Positions 37,975 to 45,960 of a stretch of 64,000 nucleotides of DNA are shown piece by piece (position 1 is the stretch's first letter; each line of letters opens with the position of its first letter). The notes below the pieces were generated by a model, which was given only the letters and a program-made list of their open reading frames with translations, had not been told where the DNA came from and searched no databases. Both the position numbers and the translations under genes were made by a program. This stretch comes from UBA2040 sp041674745 (lineage in GTDB: Bacteria; Bacteroidota; Bacteroidia; Flavobacteriales_D; Crocinitomicaceae), in the NCBI GenBank assembly GCA_041674745.1, contig JBAYVD010000005.1, forward strand, positions 169,952-233,951, given 5' to 3'.

Positions 37975-40026
37975 TTATTTGATGCTTCCGCCTTGCGTAA
38001 AGTCTTTTTCTGGCACCATAAAACTAAGCGTTCCTTTTTCATCCTCTGCCATCAGAATCATTCCTTTTGACTCAATTCCGCGAATTTTTCGCGGTGCCAA
38101 ATTCATCAAAATTTGAACTGTTTTTCCGACCACTTCTTCTGGTGTATAATGCTCTGCAATTCCAGAAACAACCGTTCGTTGATCGATTCCAGTGTCCACT
38201 AAAAGTTTTAGTAATTTGTCGGCTTTTTCCACTTTTTCCGCAGAAATGATTTTCCCCAAACGAATGTCCATTTTATTGAATTCATCAAAACTCGTTTCCT
38301 CCATTTGAGGTTCAAACAGGGACGCCACTTCCGGCACTTGCAATTTGGCCACTTCTTCTTCCACTAAACTGTCTTCAATTTTGGGAAACAAAATAGATGG
38401 CGCAACTGTTTGATGTCCTGCGCTCAACAAATCCATATTTCCAGCCAAAGACCAATCGTGGGTTGAGAAATTCAAGAATTCACTCAGTTTTCTGGCCGTT
38501 CCCGGTAAAAATGGTTGCAACACGATACTCAAATTTGCCGTGATTTGAAGGGCCAGATTCATGATCGTTTTTACTCGTTCCTCGTCTACTTTAATCAGTT
38601 TCCAAGGTTCTGTTTCAGCCAAAAACTTGTTGCCAATGCGTGCCAAATTCATCGCTTCAGCTTGCGCATCTCTCAATTTATAAGCATATACTAATTCTTC
38701 GATTTTTTCAGCGGATCTTTTTATATCCACCATCATGTATTCATCTTCAGGCGTTAAATTTCCGCGCTCTGGAACGCTACCTTCATAATATTTTTGAGTC
38801 AACACCAAAGCTCGGTTAACAAAGTTGCCCAATATGTCGGCCAACTCCGAATTTATTCTTTGTTGGAACTCTTTCCACGTGAATTCTGAATCTCTATTTT
38901 CCGGCGCAATAGACGTCAACACATACTTTAGTTCATCTATTTTATCTGGATGATTTTCAATGTATTCATGTAACCAAACTGCCCAATTCCTTGAAGTGCT
39001 AAATTTATCGCCTTCGAGGTTTAAAAACTCATAGGCAGGCACGTTATCTGGCAAAATTAAATCACCATGATCTTTCAATAGAATCGGAAAAATTATCGCG
39101 TGAAATACAATGTTGTCTTTCCCAATAAAATGCACCAATTTTCGGTCGCCTGTCCAATAATCTTTCCAATCCTTGTTGTTGTCCAAGGCCCATTGTTTCG
39201 TTGCAGAAATGTAGCCTATTGGTGCATCTAACCAAACGTACAATACTTTTCCATCGGCACCGGGCAAAGGAACTTTTACGCCCCAATCCAAATCTCGTGT
39301 CATCGCTCGCGGTCGCAAACCGCCATCAATCCAAGACATGCATTGACCTATGACTTGATTTTTCCAAGTTTTAGGATCGTGTTGCTGCTTCCCATCAAGT
39401 ATTCCATTTTGAATCCAATCCTTCAACCAGGCCTCGTGATTTTCCATCGGCAAATACCAATGAGACGTGGTGCGCATCACAGGAGATTTGCCGCTCAAAG
39501 TAGATTTTGGATGGATCAATTCGGTTGGACTCAAAGCGCTACCGCATTTTTCGCACTGATCGCCATAGGCACTTGGGTTGTGACATTTAGGGCATTCGCC
39601 TGTAATGTAACGATCGGCCAAAAATTGGTCAAATTCCTCGTCGTAATATTGCTCCGATGTTTCTTCCGTAAATTTCCCCTTGTCGTGTAAAACCTTGAAG
39701 AAATCTTGGCTCGTTTGGTGGTGTAATTCCGTTGATGTTCGGTGAAATATATCAAACGAAATATCAAAATCTTTGAATGATTTAGCAATGATGCCATTGT
39801 ATTTGTCGACAATTTCTTGCGGACTCACACCTTCTTTTTTCGCGCGAAGCGTAATAGCAGCACCGTGTTCATCACTTCCACAAATAAATGCGACATCATG
39901 GCCTTTCATTCGTAAAAACCGGACAAAAATATCGGATGGTAAGTAAACTCCTGCAACATGGCCCAGGTGAAGCGGTCCATTTGCATAGGGCAAAGCAGCT
40001 GTGACTGTATATTTATCTAAATTCAT
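37975..40026 (-). CDS. metG: Methionyl-tRNA synthetase
   Basis: 683-residue class I synthetase. HIGH-type motif HLGH (about 20-23) in ANGPLHLGHVAG. The zinc knuckle CPKC...CEKC (about 145-163) shows the two-knuckle MetG1 form. KMSKS variant KFSTS lies near 342. A C-terminal tRNA-binding (Arc1p/EMAP-like) domain (about 575-683; FDEFNKMDIRLGKI) allows dimerisation. A -7 element TATCTTTG is 25 bp upstream. Confidence 0.97.
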   Translation of the reverse strand: MNLDKYTVTAALPYANGPLHLGHVAGVYLPSDIFVRFLRMKGHDVAFICGSDEHGAAITLRAKKEGVSPQEIVDKYNGIIAKSFKDFDISFDIFHRTSTELHHQTSQDFFKVLHDKGKFTEETSEQYYDEEFDQFLADRYITGECPKCHNPSAYGDQCEKCGSALSPTELIHPKSTLSGKSPVMRTTSHWYLPMENHEAWLKDWIQNGILDGKQQHDPKTWKNQVIGQCMSWIDGGLRPRAMTRDLDWGVKVPLPGADGKVLYVWLDAPIGYISATKQWALDNNKDWKDYWTGDRKLVHFIGKDNIVFHAIIFPILLKDHGDLILPDNVPAYEFLNLEGDKFSTSRNWAVWLHEYIENHPDKIDELKYVLTSIAPENRDSEFTWKEFQQRINSELADILGNFVNRALVLTQKYYEGSVPERGNLTPEDEYMMVDIKRSAEKIEELVYAYKLRDAQAEAMNLARIGNKFLAETEPWKLIKVDEERVKTIMNLALQITANLSIVLQPFLPGTARKLSEFLNFSTHDWSLAGNMDLLSAGHQTVAPSILFPKIEDSLVEEEVAKLQVPEVASLFEPQMEETSFDEFNKMDIRLGKIISAEKVEKADKLLKLLVDTGIDQRTVVSGIAEHYTPEEVVGKTVQILMNLAPRKIRGIESKGMILMAEDEKGTLSFMVPEKDFTQGGSIK

Positions 40027-40050
40027 TCTGATCTTCTACGATTATGACCA

Positions 40051-40058
40051 CAAAGATA
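40051..40058 (-). promoter_or_regulatory. -7 element TATCTTTG of metG
   Basis: Minus-strand TATCTTTG matches TAnnTTTG, 25 bp before the metG ATG. Confidence 0.5.
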
Positions 40059-40217
40059 ATCACTTCGACCGTTAATTCTATTTTGAAATTTCAGTTTGTC
40101 CATTCACCATCTCAATACGAAAATCAACTCTACGCTGCTGTTTATATACCGTCGACCCGGAAGAAGTCAAAAAACCATTTCACTGTTAAAATTTTAATGA
40201 ATCTGTTCAAATATTAA

Positions 40218-40229
40218 TGACTTTAATCA
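40218..40229. promoter_or_regulatory. FNR/CRP-like box TGAC-TTTA-ATCA upstream of the PaaC-like gene
   Basis: Half-sites TGAC and ATCA with the N4 spacer; the same half-sites recur before ccoS. Centred about 126 bp before the ATG at 40350, in a gene-free stretch. A weak -7-like CATATTTC lies at 40250-40257, at the distance expected for an activator site near -41. Confidence 0.5.
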
Positions 40230-40349
40230 TGTTTAAGTTTGAAAAAAGTCATATTTCAAAGACTTCAATTTTTCTTCCTTTGTGAAAATTTAGAAGTATA
40301 AATATCAACACCAAAGGATAAGGTGCTTTTAAATTTATGTACTGAAGGA

Positions 40350-41084
40350 ATGGATTCGAAATTAAAATATTATTTACAAATTGCCGATAGCGCTTTAATC
40401 TATGGTTCTAGATTAAGGGAATTGGCTGTTTTCAACAATCCATTTCTTGCCTCTTTGTCCAAAAGTGATTTGACGGATCAATTGATGAATATTGCTCAAG
40501 CCACCTACCAAGAAGTACAGGGAATTGAAAAAAAAGAAGGACATAATTTCAAAATCATTCGCGAGCGTCCGGATGAATATTTCAACGCTATTTTATTCGA
40601 ACTGGAGAATAAAGATGAAATATTTGTCGTAGTGCGACAATTTTTTGTGGATGTTTTTCACTCCCTGTATTTTCAAGCTTTGGGAAAAAGCAAAGATCCT
40701 TTTTTGAATAATTTATCGAAAGAAAAATCTGATTTGTTCAAAAAACAAGTCGGAAAAAGTAGACTTTGGTTCCGAGAATTGAAATTTGGGGACGAAGTGA
40801 AATACCAACAAGCTCAGAAAAGCATACAGGTTTTGTGGGAATACAGTGCTGATTTCTTTCAAGCTTCTACCGTTGATTTGGTCATGCTTTCTCGCGAAGT
40901 AGGCGTTGACTTGCACAAAGTTGAGAATAGCTGGAAAAAGGAAATTGGAAAGGCCATTCATGAAGAAGGTTTTGAATTACCGCACAATGAAGGCAATTTA
41001 ATCGGAGGAAAAGAGGGTAGACACAGTAGAAGTTTTCACTCGATGTTGAAACAACTCAAGGCAGAAAAACTTCCGTTTGCCTAG
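40350..41084 (+). CDS. Orphan PaaC-like (phenylacetic acid catabolic protein family) ferritin-fold protein
   Basis: 244 residues from the ATG at 40350 (GGA-rich spacer GAAGGA just before it; a GTG nine codons upstream is less likely). The pattern matches PaaC, the structural subunit of phenylacetyl-CoA epoxidase: LQIADSALIYGSRLRE near the start, a central VVRQFFVDVFHSLYFQAL and KSRLWFRELKFGDE, and the C-terminal GGKEGRHSRSFHSMLKQL. It is divergent; conserved PaaC stretches are only partly kept. No paaA, B, D or E lies nearby, so it is not part of a phenylacetate pathway here. It sits between metG and the Fnr gene, with an FNR-like box upstream. Family assignment is by eye; role unknown. Confidence 0.65.
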   Translation: MDSKLKYYLQIADSALIYGSRLRELAVFNNPFLASLSKSDLTDQLMNIAQATYQEVQGIEKKEGHNFKIIRERPDEYFNAILFELENKDEIFVVVRQFFVDVFHSLYFQALGKSKDPFLNNLSKEKSDLFKKQVGKSRLWFRELKFGDEVKYQQAQKSIQVLWEYSADFFQASTVDLVMLSREVGVDLHKVENSWKKEIGKAIHEEGFELPHNEGNLIGGKEGRHSRSFHSMLKQLKAEKLPFA

Positions 41085-41773
41085 TGAATTCCGGCAATTT
41101 TTCTTAAGCCTACAGCGTCTAGGACAGCTAGTTTTCGCACATGAATATCAATTATTCCGTCGTCTTTAAACTCCTTTAACAAGCGAATCAAAGTTTCTGT
41201 TGCAGTACCAACAAAATTGGCTAAATCTTCACGTGATAGATTAATTTCCTCCTCTTTGTAGATATCATTCAAAAGAACCAAAGAAAAAGCCAACCGCTCT
41301 CGCACCGATTTTTGTGCCATATTGGTAATGGCCACTGCGCGATCATTCAATTCCTTTGACAATTCCTTCATGACGCCATTTCGCAACATTGGATTGGTAT
41401 CGATCATGTCTAAAAAATCGTGTTTGGAGATAAAACACACATTGCATTCTTCCAACGTTTCGGCAGACATGGAATAAGGCTCTCCGCTGAACATGGATCG
41501 AAAACCAATTACTTCACCTTCATTTGCTATGTGAATAATTTGTTCCTTCCCTTCGTCTCCGCGGGTATAAACCTTTACCTTTCCTTTGTTCAAACAATAA
41601 ACACCTCTAGGGAAACTACCGTCGAGGAAAAGTGCTTGGTTTTTCTTGTAATGATTACAAGATTTGTGCGCGTCTAGATGTTCAACTTCGTTTTCACAAA
41701 AGCTACCGAACAATGAGTTTTTGCGAACCAGGCAGGTATCGCATGAAACATTCTTATGTGATTTATCGAGCAT
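41081..41773 (-). CDS. Crp/Fnr family transcriptional regulator, Fnr-type with N-terminal cysteines
   Basis: 230 residues from the ATG at 41773 (an upstream ATG at 41842 would add 23 residues and overlap the FNR-like site, so it is less likely). An N-terminal cysteine set (C11, C14, C26, C39) and C110/C113 in EECNVCFI fit an Fnr-like iron-sulphur oxygen sensor. The cNMP-binding fold spans about 40-150, and a C-terminal HTH (about 170-205; SREDLANFVGTATETLIRLL) reads DNA. It is divergent from hemN and next to the cbb3 oxidase genes, its expected targets. Its stop codon shares CTAG with the convergent PaaC-like gene. Confidence 0.92.
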   Translation of the reverse strand: MLDKSHKNVSCDTCLVRKNSLFGSFCENEVEHLDAHKSCNHYKKNQALFLDGSFPRGVYCLNKGKVKVYTRGDEGKEQIIHIANEGEVIGFRSMFSGEPYSMSAETLEECNVCFISKHDFLDMIDTNPMLRNGVMKELSKELNDRAVAITNMAQKSVRERLAFSLVLLNDIYKEEEINLSREDLANFVGTATETLIRLLKEFKDDGIIDIHVRKLAVLDAVGLRKIAGIH

Positions 41774-41829
41774 ACAACACTTTTTTTTGCTTCCATTCAA
41801 AATTACCAAATAAAAACGAGCTTCAAAGC

Positions 41830-41841
41830 TGATGCAAGTCA
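41830..41841. promoter_or_regulatory. FNR/CRP-like box TGAT-GCAA-GTCA between fnr and hemN
   Basis: Half-sites TGAT and GTCA with the N4 spacer in the divergent fnr/hemN region. The -7 element TAACTTTG of hemN (41865-41872) ends 36.5 bp from the box centre, so the box would lie near -41 of the hemN transcript, the class II activator position. Confidence 0.55.
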
Positions 41842-41864
41842 TTTTTTTTTGTGACCCCTAGGTC

Positions 41865-41872
41865 TAACTTTG
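41865..41872 (+). promoter_or_regulatory. -7 element TAACTTTG of hemN
   Basis: Matches TAnnTTTG, 18 bp before the hemN ATG and downstream of the FNR-like box. Confidence 0.5.
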
Positions 41873-41890
41873 TGGTCAGAAAAATCAAAC

Positions 41891-43255
41891 ATGGAAAATT
41901 CGCTCATTAGCAAATACAATCGGCCAGGACCGCGCTATACTTCTTACCCTACTGTTCCATTTTGGAAGCACGATCCTTTGGAGATTGAGTCCTGGAAAAA
42001 ATCCATGGTTGAGAATTTTGAATTGTTTGATTCGAAGGAGATTAGTCTTTATTTTCACTTGCCTTTTTGCGAAAGCTTGTGCACATTTTGTGGTTGTCAC
42101 AAACGAATTACTAAAAATCATGATGTTGAAAATCCTTATTTAGAGGCTTTAGTGAAAGAATGGGAAATGTACAAAACCATTTTACCCTTCCAACCGACCA
42201 TAAAAGAACTGCATTTTGGCGGTGGAACGCCCACTTTTTTTCCAGCAGATAAATTGGTAGAACTTTTACAAACCATTTATCAAGCGGAAAGTGTGGATGG
42301 CAACACCCACGAGTTGAGTTTTGAAGCGCACCCCAACAATACCACCTCCGAACATTTGTCTAAATTATTTGCCTTTGGTTTCAGACGGTTGAGTTTGGGT
42401 ATTCAAGATTATAGTCCGGTAGTACAAAAAGCCATTCACAGAATTCAGTCATTTGACCAGGTAAAAAAAGTACACGACGAAGCCAGAAGCATTGGGTACA
42501 AATCCATTTCGCACGATTTGGTTTTTGGTTTACCGAAACAAACACTGGATGATATAATCGATACGGTTGAAAAAACATTGATTCTTCAGCCCGATCGAAT
42601 TTCACTTTATAGTTATGCGCACGTGCCTTGGATCAAAGGAAATGGACAACGAGGTTTTGATGAATCTGATTTGCCCGATGGCGATGAAAAACGAAAATTA
42701 TACGAAACGGCGAAAACTAGGCTCGAAAATGCTGGTTACTTGGAAGTAGGCATGGATCATTTTGCCAAACCAGAAGACGATTTAGCCCTTGCTTTCAAAA
42801 ACAAAACGTTGCATAGAAATTTCATGGGTTACACCACCAAAAACACGCCGATGTTGATTGGTTTGGGTGCCTCCTCCATTTCGGATAGTTGGTTTGCCTT
42901 CGCTCAAAACGAAAAATCTGTAGAGAAATACCAAGAACTCGTTCAGAATGGTATTTTACCCATTTATCGCGGTCATATGTTGGATAAAAAAGACCTGCTG
43001 GTAAGAGGTTATATTCATGATTTGATGTGTAAATTTGACACCAATCTGAGCAACGATGGAGCATTCGCAGCAATGCATGATTCGATAAAAGCAGAATTGC
43101 AAGAAATGAAAGAAGATGGTTTGGTCGAAATAAATGAAAATCATATTTCCGTGACGGAAAAAGGCATTCCATTTGTTCGAAATTGCTGCATGGCTTTTGA
43201 TCAAAATTTATCGCCAGACAAACCTACCGAGCGCTTATTTTCAAAAACGATATGA
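41891..43255 (+). CDS. hemN: Oxygen-independent coproporphyrinogen III oxidase
   Basis: 454-residue radical SAM enzyme that decarboxylates coproporphyrinogen III to protoporphyrinogen IX for haem synthesis without oxygen. Begins MENSLISKYNRPGPRYTSYP, the true-HemN N-terminus rather than HemW. The cluster motif is CESLCTFCGC (C60, C64, C67) and the GGGTP motif FGGGTPTFF follows. HemN supplies haem to the cbb3 oxidase under low oxygen. Its stop overlaps the start of ccoI (ATGA at 43252), so the two are translationally coupled. Confidence 0.96.
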   Translation: MENSLISKYNRPGPRYTSYPTVPFWKHDPLEIESWKKSMVENFELFDSKEISLYFHLPFCESLCTFCGCHKRITKNHDVENPYLEALVKEWEMYKTILPFQPTIKELHFGGGTPTFFPADKLVELLQTIYQAESVDGNTHELSFEAHPNNTTSEHLSKLFAFGFRRLSLGIQDYSPVVQKAIHRIQSFDQVKKVHDEARSIGYKSISHDLVFGLPKQTLDDIIDTVEKTLILQPDRISLYSYAHVPWIKGNGQRGFDESDLPDGDEKRKLYETAKTRLENAGYLEVGMDHFAKPEDDLALAFKNKTLHRNFMGYTTKNTPMLIGLGASSISDSWFAFAQNEKSVEKYQELVQNGILPIYRGHMLDKKDLLVRGYIHDLMCKFDTNLSNDGAFAAMHDSIKAELQEMKEDGLVEINENHISVTEKGIPFVRNCCMAFDQNLSPDKPTERLFSKTI

Positions 43256-45603
43256 GTTCCGAAACTTGCTACCATTGTGGAGATGCTGTCATTGGCAATC
43301 CAGTCGTTTACCAAGAAAAAGAATTTTGCTGCAACGGTTGCAAGGGTGTTTACCAGTTATTGAGTGAAAATAATTTGGCCAACTTCTATGAAATGGAGCG
43401 GCAGCCTGGCACAAAACCAACGGCTGCCAACGCACACAAATACAATTTCCTCGATGTAGATTCCATTCGGGCCAAGTTCATTGAATTTGAAGATGGGGAT
43501 TTAACACGTGTCAACTTACATCTACCCAGTATCCATTGTTCTTCGTGCATTTATTTGTTGGAAAACATTGCCAAGATTGAGCCCAACATTGTCAGTTGTC
43601 AAGTGAATTTTGCCAAACGAGAAGCCTCCATTGTTTTTCGAGGAGAAAAGCTGCCTTTGTCGCGCTTAGCGGATTTGTTGGACAAAATCGGTTATCCTCC
43701 CAATTTTGGTTCGCGCGGACAATCCGACAAAAAAGAAGACAGAACCTATCTCTATAAATTAGGGATCGCTGGTTTTGCTTTTGGCAGTATCATGTTGTGG
43801 AGTTTCCCAGAATATTTAGGAATACAAAACGATTTTCAAGATTTTCGGAATTTCACTTCCTACTTATCCTTTGGGATTTCAATACCAGTACTTTTCTACT
43901 CGGCTCGCGACTATTTCATTTCCGCCTACAAAGCTTTGCGCTACCGAAGTCTGAATTTGGATGTTCCTATCACCATTGGAATCATCGCTTTGTATGCGCA
44001 AAGTGTTTACTCCATTTTACACGGTGACGGACCTGGTTACATGGATTCTTTTGCTGGATTTATCTTTTTCTTGCTGATTGGCAAATGGTTTCAAAGCAAA
44101 ACCTATCGGATGTTGTCCTTTGAAAGAGATTACACTTCCTATTTTCCTTTGGCGATTACTCGAATTTTGTTAGAAGGAGAAGAAATTGTGGAAATCGAGC
44201 AATTGAAAGAAGGCGATACCATTGCATTACGTAACGATGAAGTTTTGCCTTGCGATTCCATCCTGCAATCGGATGAGGCAAAAATAGATTATTCGTTCGT
44301 GACCGGAGAGTCCACCCCAGTAATCAAAAGAAAAGGTGATTTCGTTTATGCCGGCGGTCGATTGGAAGGTTACCGGGTAGAATTAATCGTAGAAAAAGAA
44401 AGCAATCGGAGTCAACTAACCCGTATGTGGAATGAAATAAAAACCGATAAGGAAGAAGTGGCTGGGCTGCAATACCAAAGTAAATTGTCTGTTTTCTTTC
44501 TTGCCGCATTGCTAATAGTTGCCTTAATCGCCTCGGTGATTTGGGCATTTTTAGATCCCACGCAAATTACGCGAATTGTGGTTTCCATTCTCATCGTTGC
44601 TTGTCCGTGTGCATTGGCTTTGTCGGGTCCTTTTACCTTTGGGAATATCATGCGTTTATTGGGTAGAAAAGGCTTGTATTTAAAAAACACTGGTGTTATT
44701 GAACGATTGAACAAAACAACAGACATTGTGTTTGACAAAACGGGCACGCTGACAAATGGTAGCGCTTTGAACGTACATTATTTTGGTGCTGATTTGAATG
44801 AACTGCAAAAGCAAGTATTTTATTCCTTGGCCAATTCTTCCACACACCCACTTTCGCGCATGATCGCCGATTATTTGCGCAATGAGTCAGAAATAAAAAC
44901 CGTTCCTATTGAAAACTTTGAAGAAATCAAAGGCAAAGGCATATCGGGAGAATACAACGGACAATTGTTCAAATTAGGCAGCGCCAGTTACTGTGAAGTA
45001 GCCAAAACAGACGAGCAAGAAACGGCGAGTTATATTTCGGTTGACAAAACCAGCGGGCGTTTTGCCGCGGATGCTGATTTACGTCCTGGAATTAAAGAAG
45101 TATTGCAACGGCTTTCGAATTATCAATTGCATGTAATCTCTGGAGACAGCAACAAAGACGAAGAAAAAATGGGTTCACTTTTCCCTGCCAATAGTCAAAT
45201 TCATTTCAATTATTCTCCGAAAGACAAATTGGATTATGTGGCGCAATTACAAGCGCACGGCAAACGGGTTTGCATGATTGGCGATGGATTGAATGATGCT
45301 GGCGCATTAGCAAAAGCCAATGTAGGCATTGCCGTTTCAGAAGACGTTTTCCGCTTCACCCCTTCCTCGGATGCTATTATTGAAGCTAGTAAATTAAAAA
45401 GTCTCGATTCTTTGTTGATAACCTCTGCATTTTCAAAAACAATGATTACGGTCTGCATGGTGTTTTCAATTTCCTACAATGTGGTTGGATTGAGTTTTGC
45501 CATCACCGGCAATCTCAGCCCTCTTGTGGCGGCTATTTTGATGCCAATCAGCTCCATAACCGTTGTTTTCTTGAGCACATTTATGACGATATTTCGGAAA
45601 TAA
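43252..45603 (+). CDS. ccoI: Copper-translocating P-type ATPase of the CcoI/FixI type
   Basis: 783 residues. An N-terminal cysteine region (CYHCG about 5-8; CCNGC about 25-28) is followed by a heavy-metal-associated domain (about 70-150, CSSCIYLLENI), eight membrane helices, the ion-channel motif CPCAL (about 451), the phosphorylation motif DKTGT (about 495) and GDGLNDAGAL. CcoI exports copper needed to build the binuclear centre of cbb3 oxidase. Overlaps hemN by four bases. Confidence 0.94.
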   Translation: MSSETCYHCGDAVIGNPVVYQEKEFCCNGCKGVYQLLSENNLANFYEMERQPGTKPTAANAHKYNFLDVDSIRAKFIEFEDGDLTRVNLHLPSIHCSSCIYLLENIAKIEPNIVSCQVNFAKREASIVFRGEKLPLSRLADLLDKIGYPPNFGSRGQSDKKEDRTYLYKLGIAGFAFGSIMLWSFPEYLGIQNDFQDFRNFTSYLSFGISIPVLFYSARDYFISAYKALRYRSLNLDVPITIGIIALYAQSVYSILHGDGPGYMDSFAGFIFFLLIGKWFQSKTYRMLSFERDYTSYFPLAITRILLEGEEIVEIEQLKEGDTIALRNDEVLPCDSILQSDEAKIDYSFVTGESTPVIKRKGDFVYAGGRLEGYRVELIVEKESNRSQLTRMWNEIKTDKEEVAGLQYQSKLSVFFLAALLIVALIASVIWAFLDPTQITRIVVSILIVACPCALALSGPFTFGNIMRLLGRKGLYLKNTGVIERLNKTTDIVFDKTGTLTNGSALNVHYFGADLNELQKQVFYSLANSSTHPLSRMIADYLRNESEIKTVPIENFEEIKGKGISGEYNGQLFKLGSASYCEVAKTDEQETASYISVDKTSGRFAADADLRPGIKEVLQRLSNYQLHVISGDSNKDEEKMGSLFPANSQIHFNYSPKDKLDYVAQLQAHGKRVCMIGDGLNDAGALAKANVGIAVSEDVFRFTPSSDAIIEASKLKSLDSLLITSAFSKTMITVCMVFSISYNVVGLSFAITGNLSPLVAAILMPISSITVVFLSTFMTIFRK

Positions 45604-45702
45604 CGAAAATTAATTCCCTGTTTTTGAAGCTCAAAAACACATGCATTTTCAAAATTTCAAATGGGTTGTCAATCGAATAATTTTGTGATTTTTTAAGAAA
45701 CA

Positions 45703-45714
45703 TGACAAAAATCA
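45703..45714. promoter_or_regulatory. FNR/CRP-like box TGAC-AAAA-ATCA upstream of ccoS
   Basis: Half-sites TGAC and ATCA with N4. A -7-like ATTCTTTG (45736-45743) ends 34.5 bp downstream of the box centre, which would put the transcript start near 45750 and the box near -41. A partial second site, TGAC-ATTT-GTC, overlaps the ccoS start region (45759-45769). Confidence 0.5.
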
Positions 45715-45771
45715 GGTTTTTAGCTAATTCGAATCATTCTTTGCACATGACAAACTTATGACATTTGTCGC

Positions 45772-45960
45772 ATGGGAATGATATACATAATGCTTGTAGT
45801 AAGTTTACTGGTCGCTCTGTTTTTTTTAGCCTCTTTTTTTTGGGCTGCAAAAGATGGACAATTTGATGATGACTACTCGCCTTCTGTCCGAATTCTCTTT
45901 GATGAAGAACTAGAACTACAACAAACAAATCAAAAAACAGATGGAAGTACAGAAGTTTAG
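45772..45960 (+). CDS. ccoS: cbb3-type oxidase assembly protein CcoS
   Basis: 62 residues: one N-terminal membrane helix (MIYIMLVVSLLVALFFLASFFWA) with the CcoS hallmark FWAAKDGQFDD just after it, and a polar tail. CcoS is needed for cofactor insertion into the oxidase. A second in-frame ATG lies two codons on. Its end overlaps the start of ccoNO by 20 bp. Confidence 0.93.
   Translation: MGMIYIMLVVSLLVALFFLASFFWAAKDGQFDDDYSPSVRILFDEELELQQTNQKTDGSTEV

Noticed and set aside
40027..40322. Possible tRNA or small RNA in the metG-PaaC gap
   Set aside because: I could not find a cloverleaf or T-loop; only the metG promoter element and FNR-like box are supported.
41853..41864. GACC-CCTA-GGTC palindrome near the hemN -7 element
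   Set aside because: Only four-base arms and it does not fit the FNR spacing; too weak to call a separate site.
45759..45769. Second FNR-like box (TGAC-ATTT-GTC) next to the ccoS start
   Set aside because: It is one base short of a full site and overlaps the coding start, so I use it only as supporting text in the ccoS box entry.
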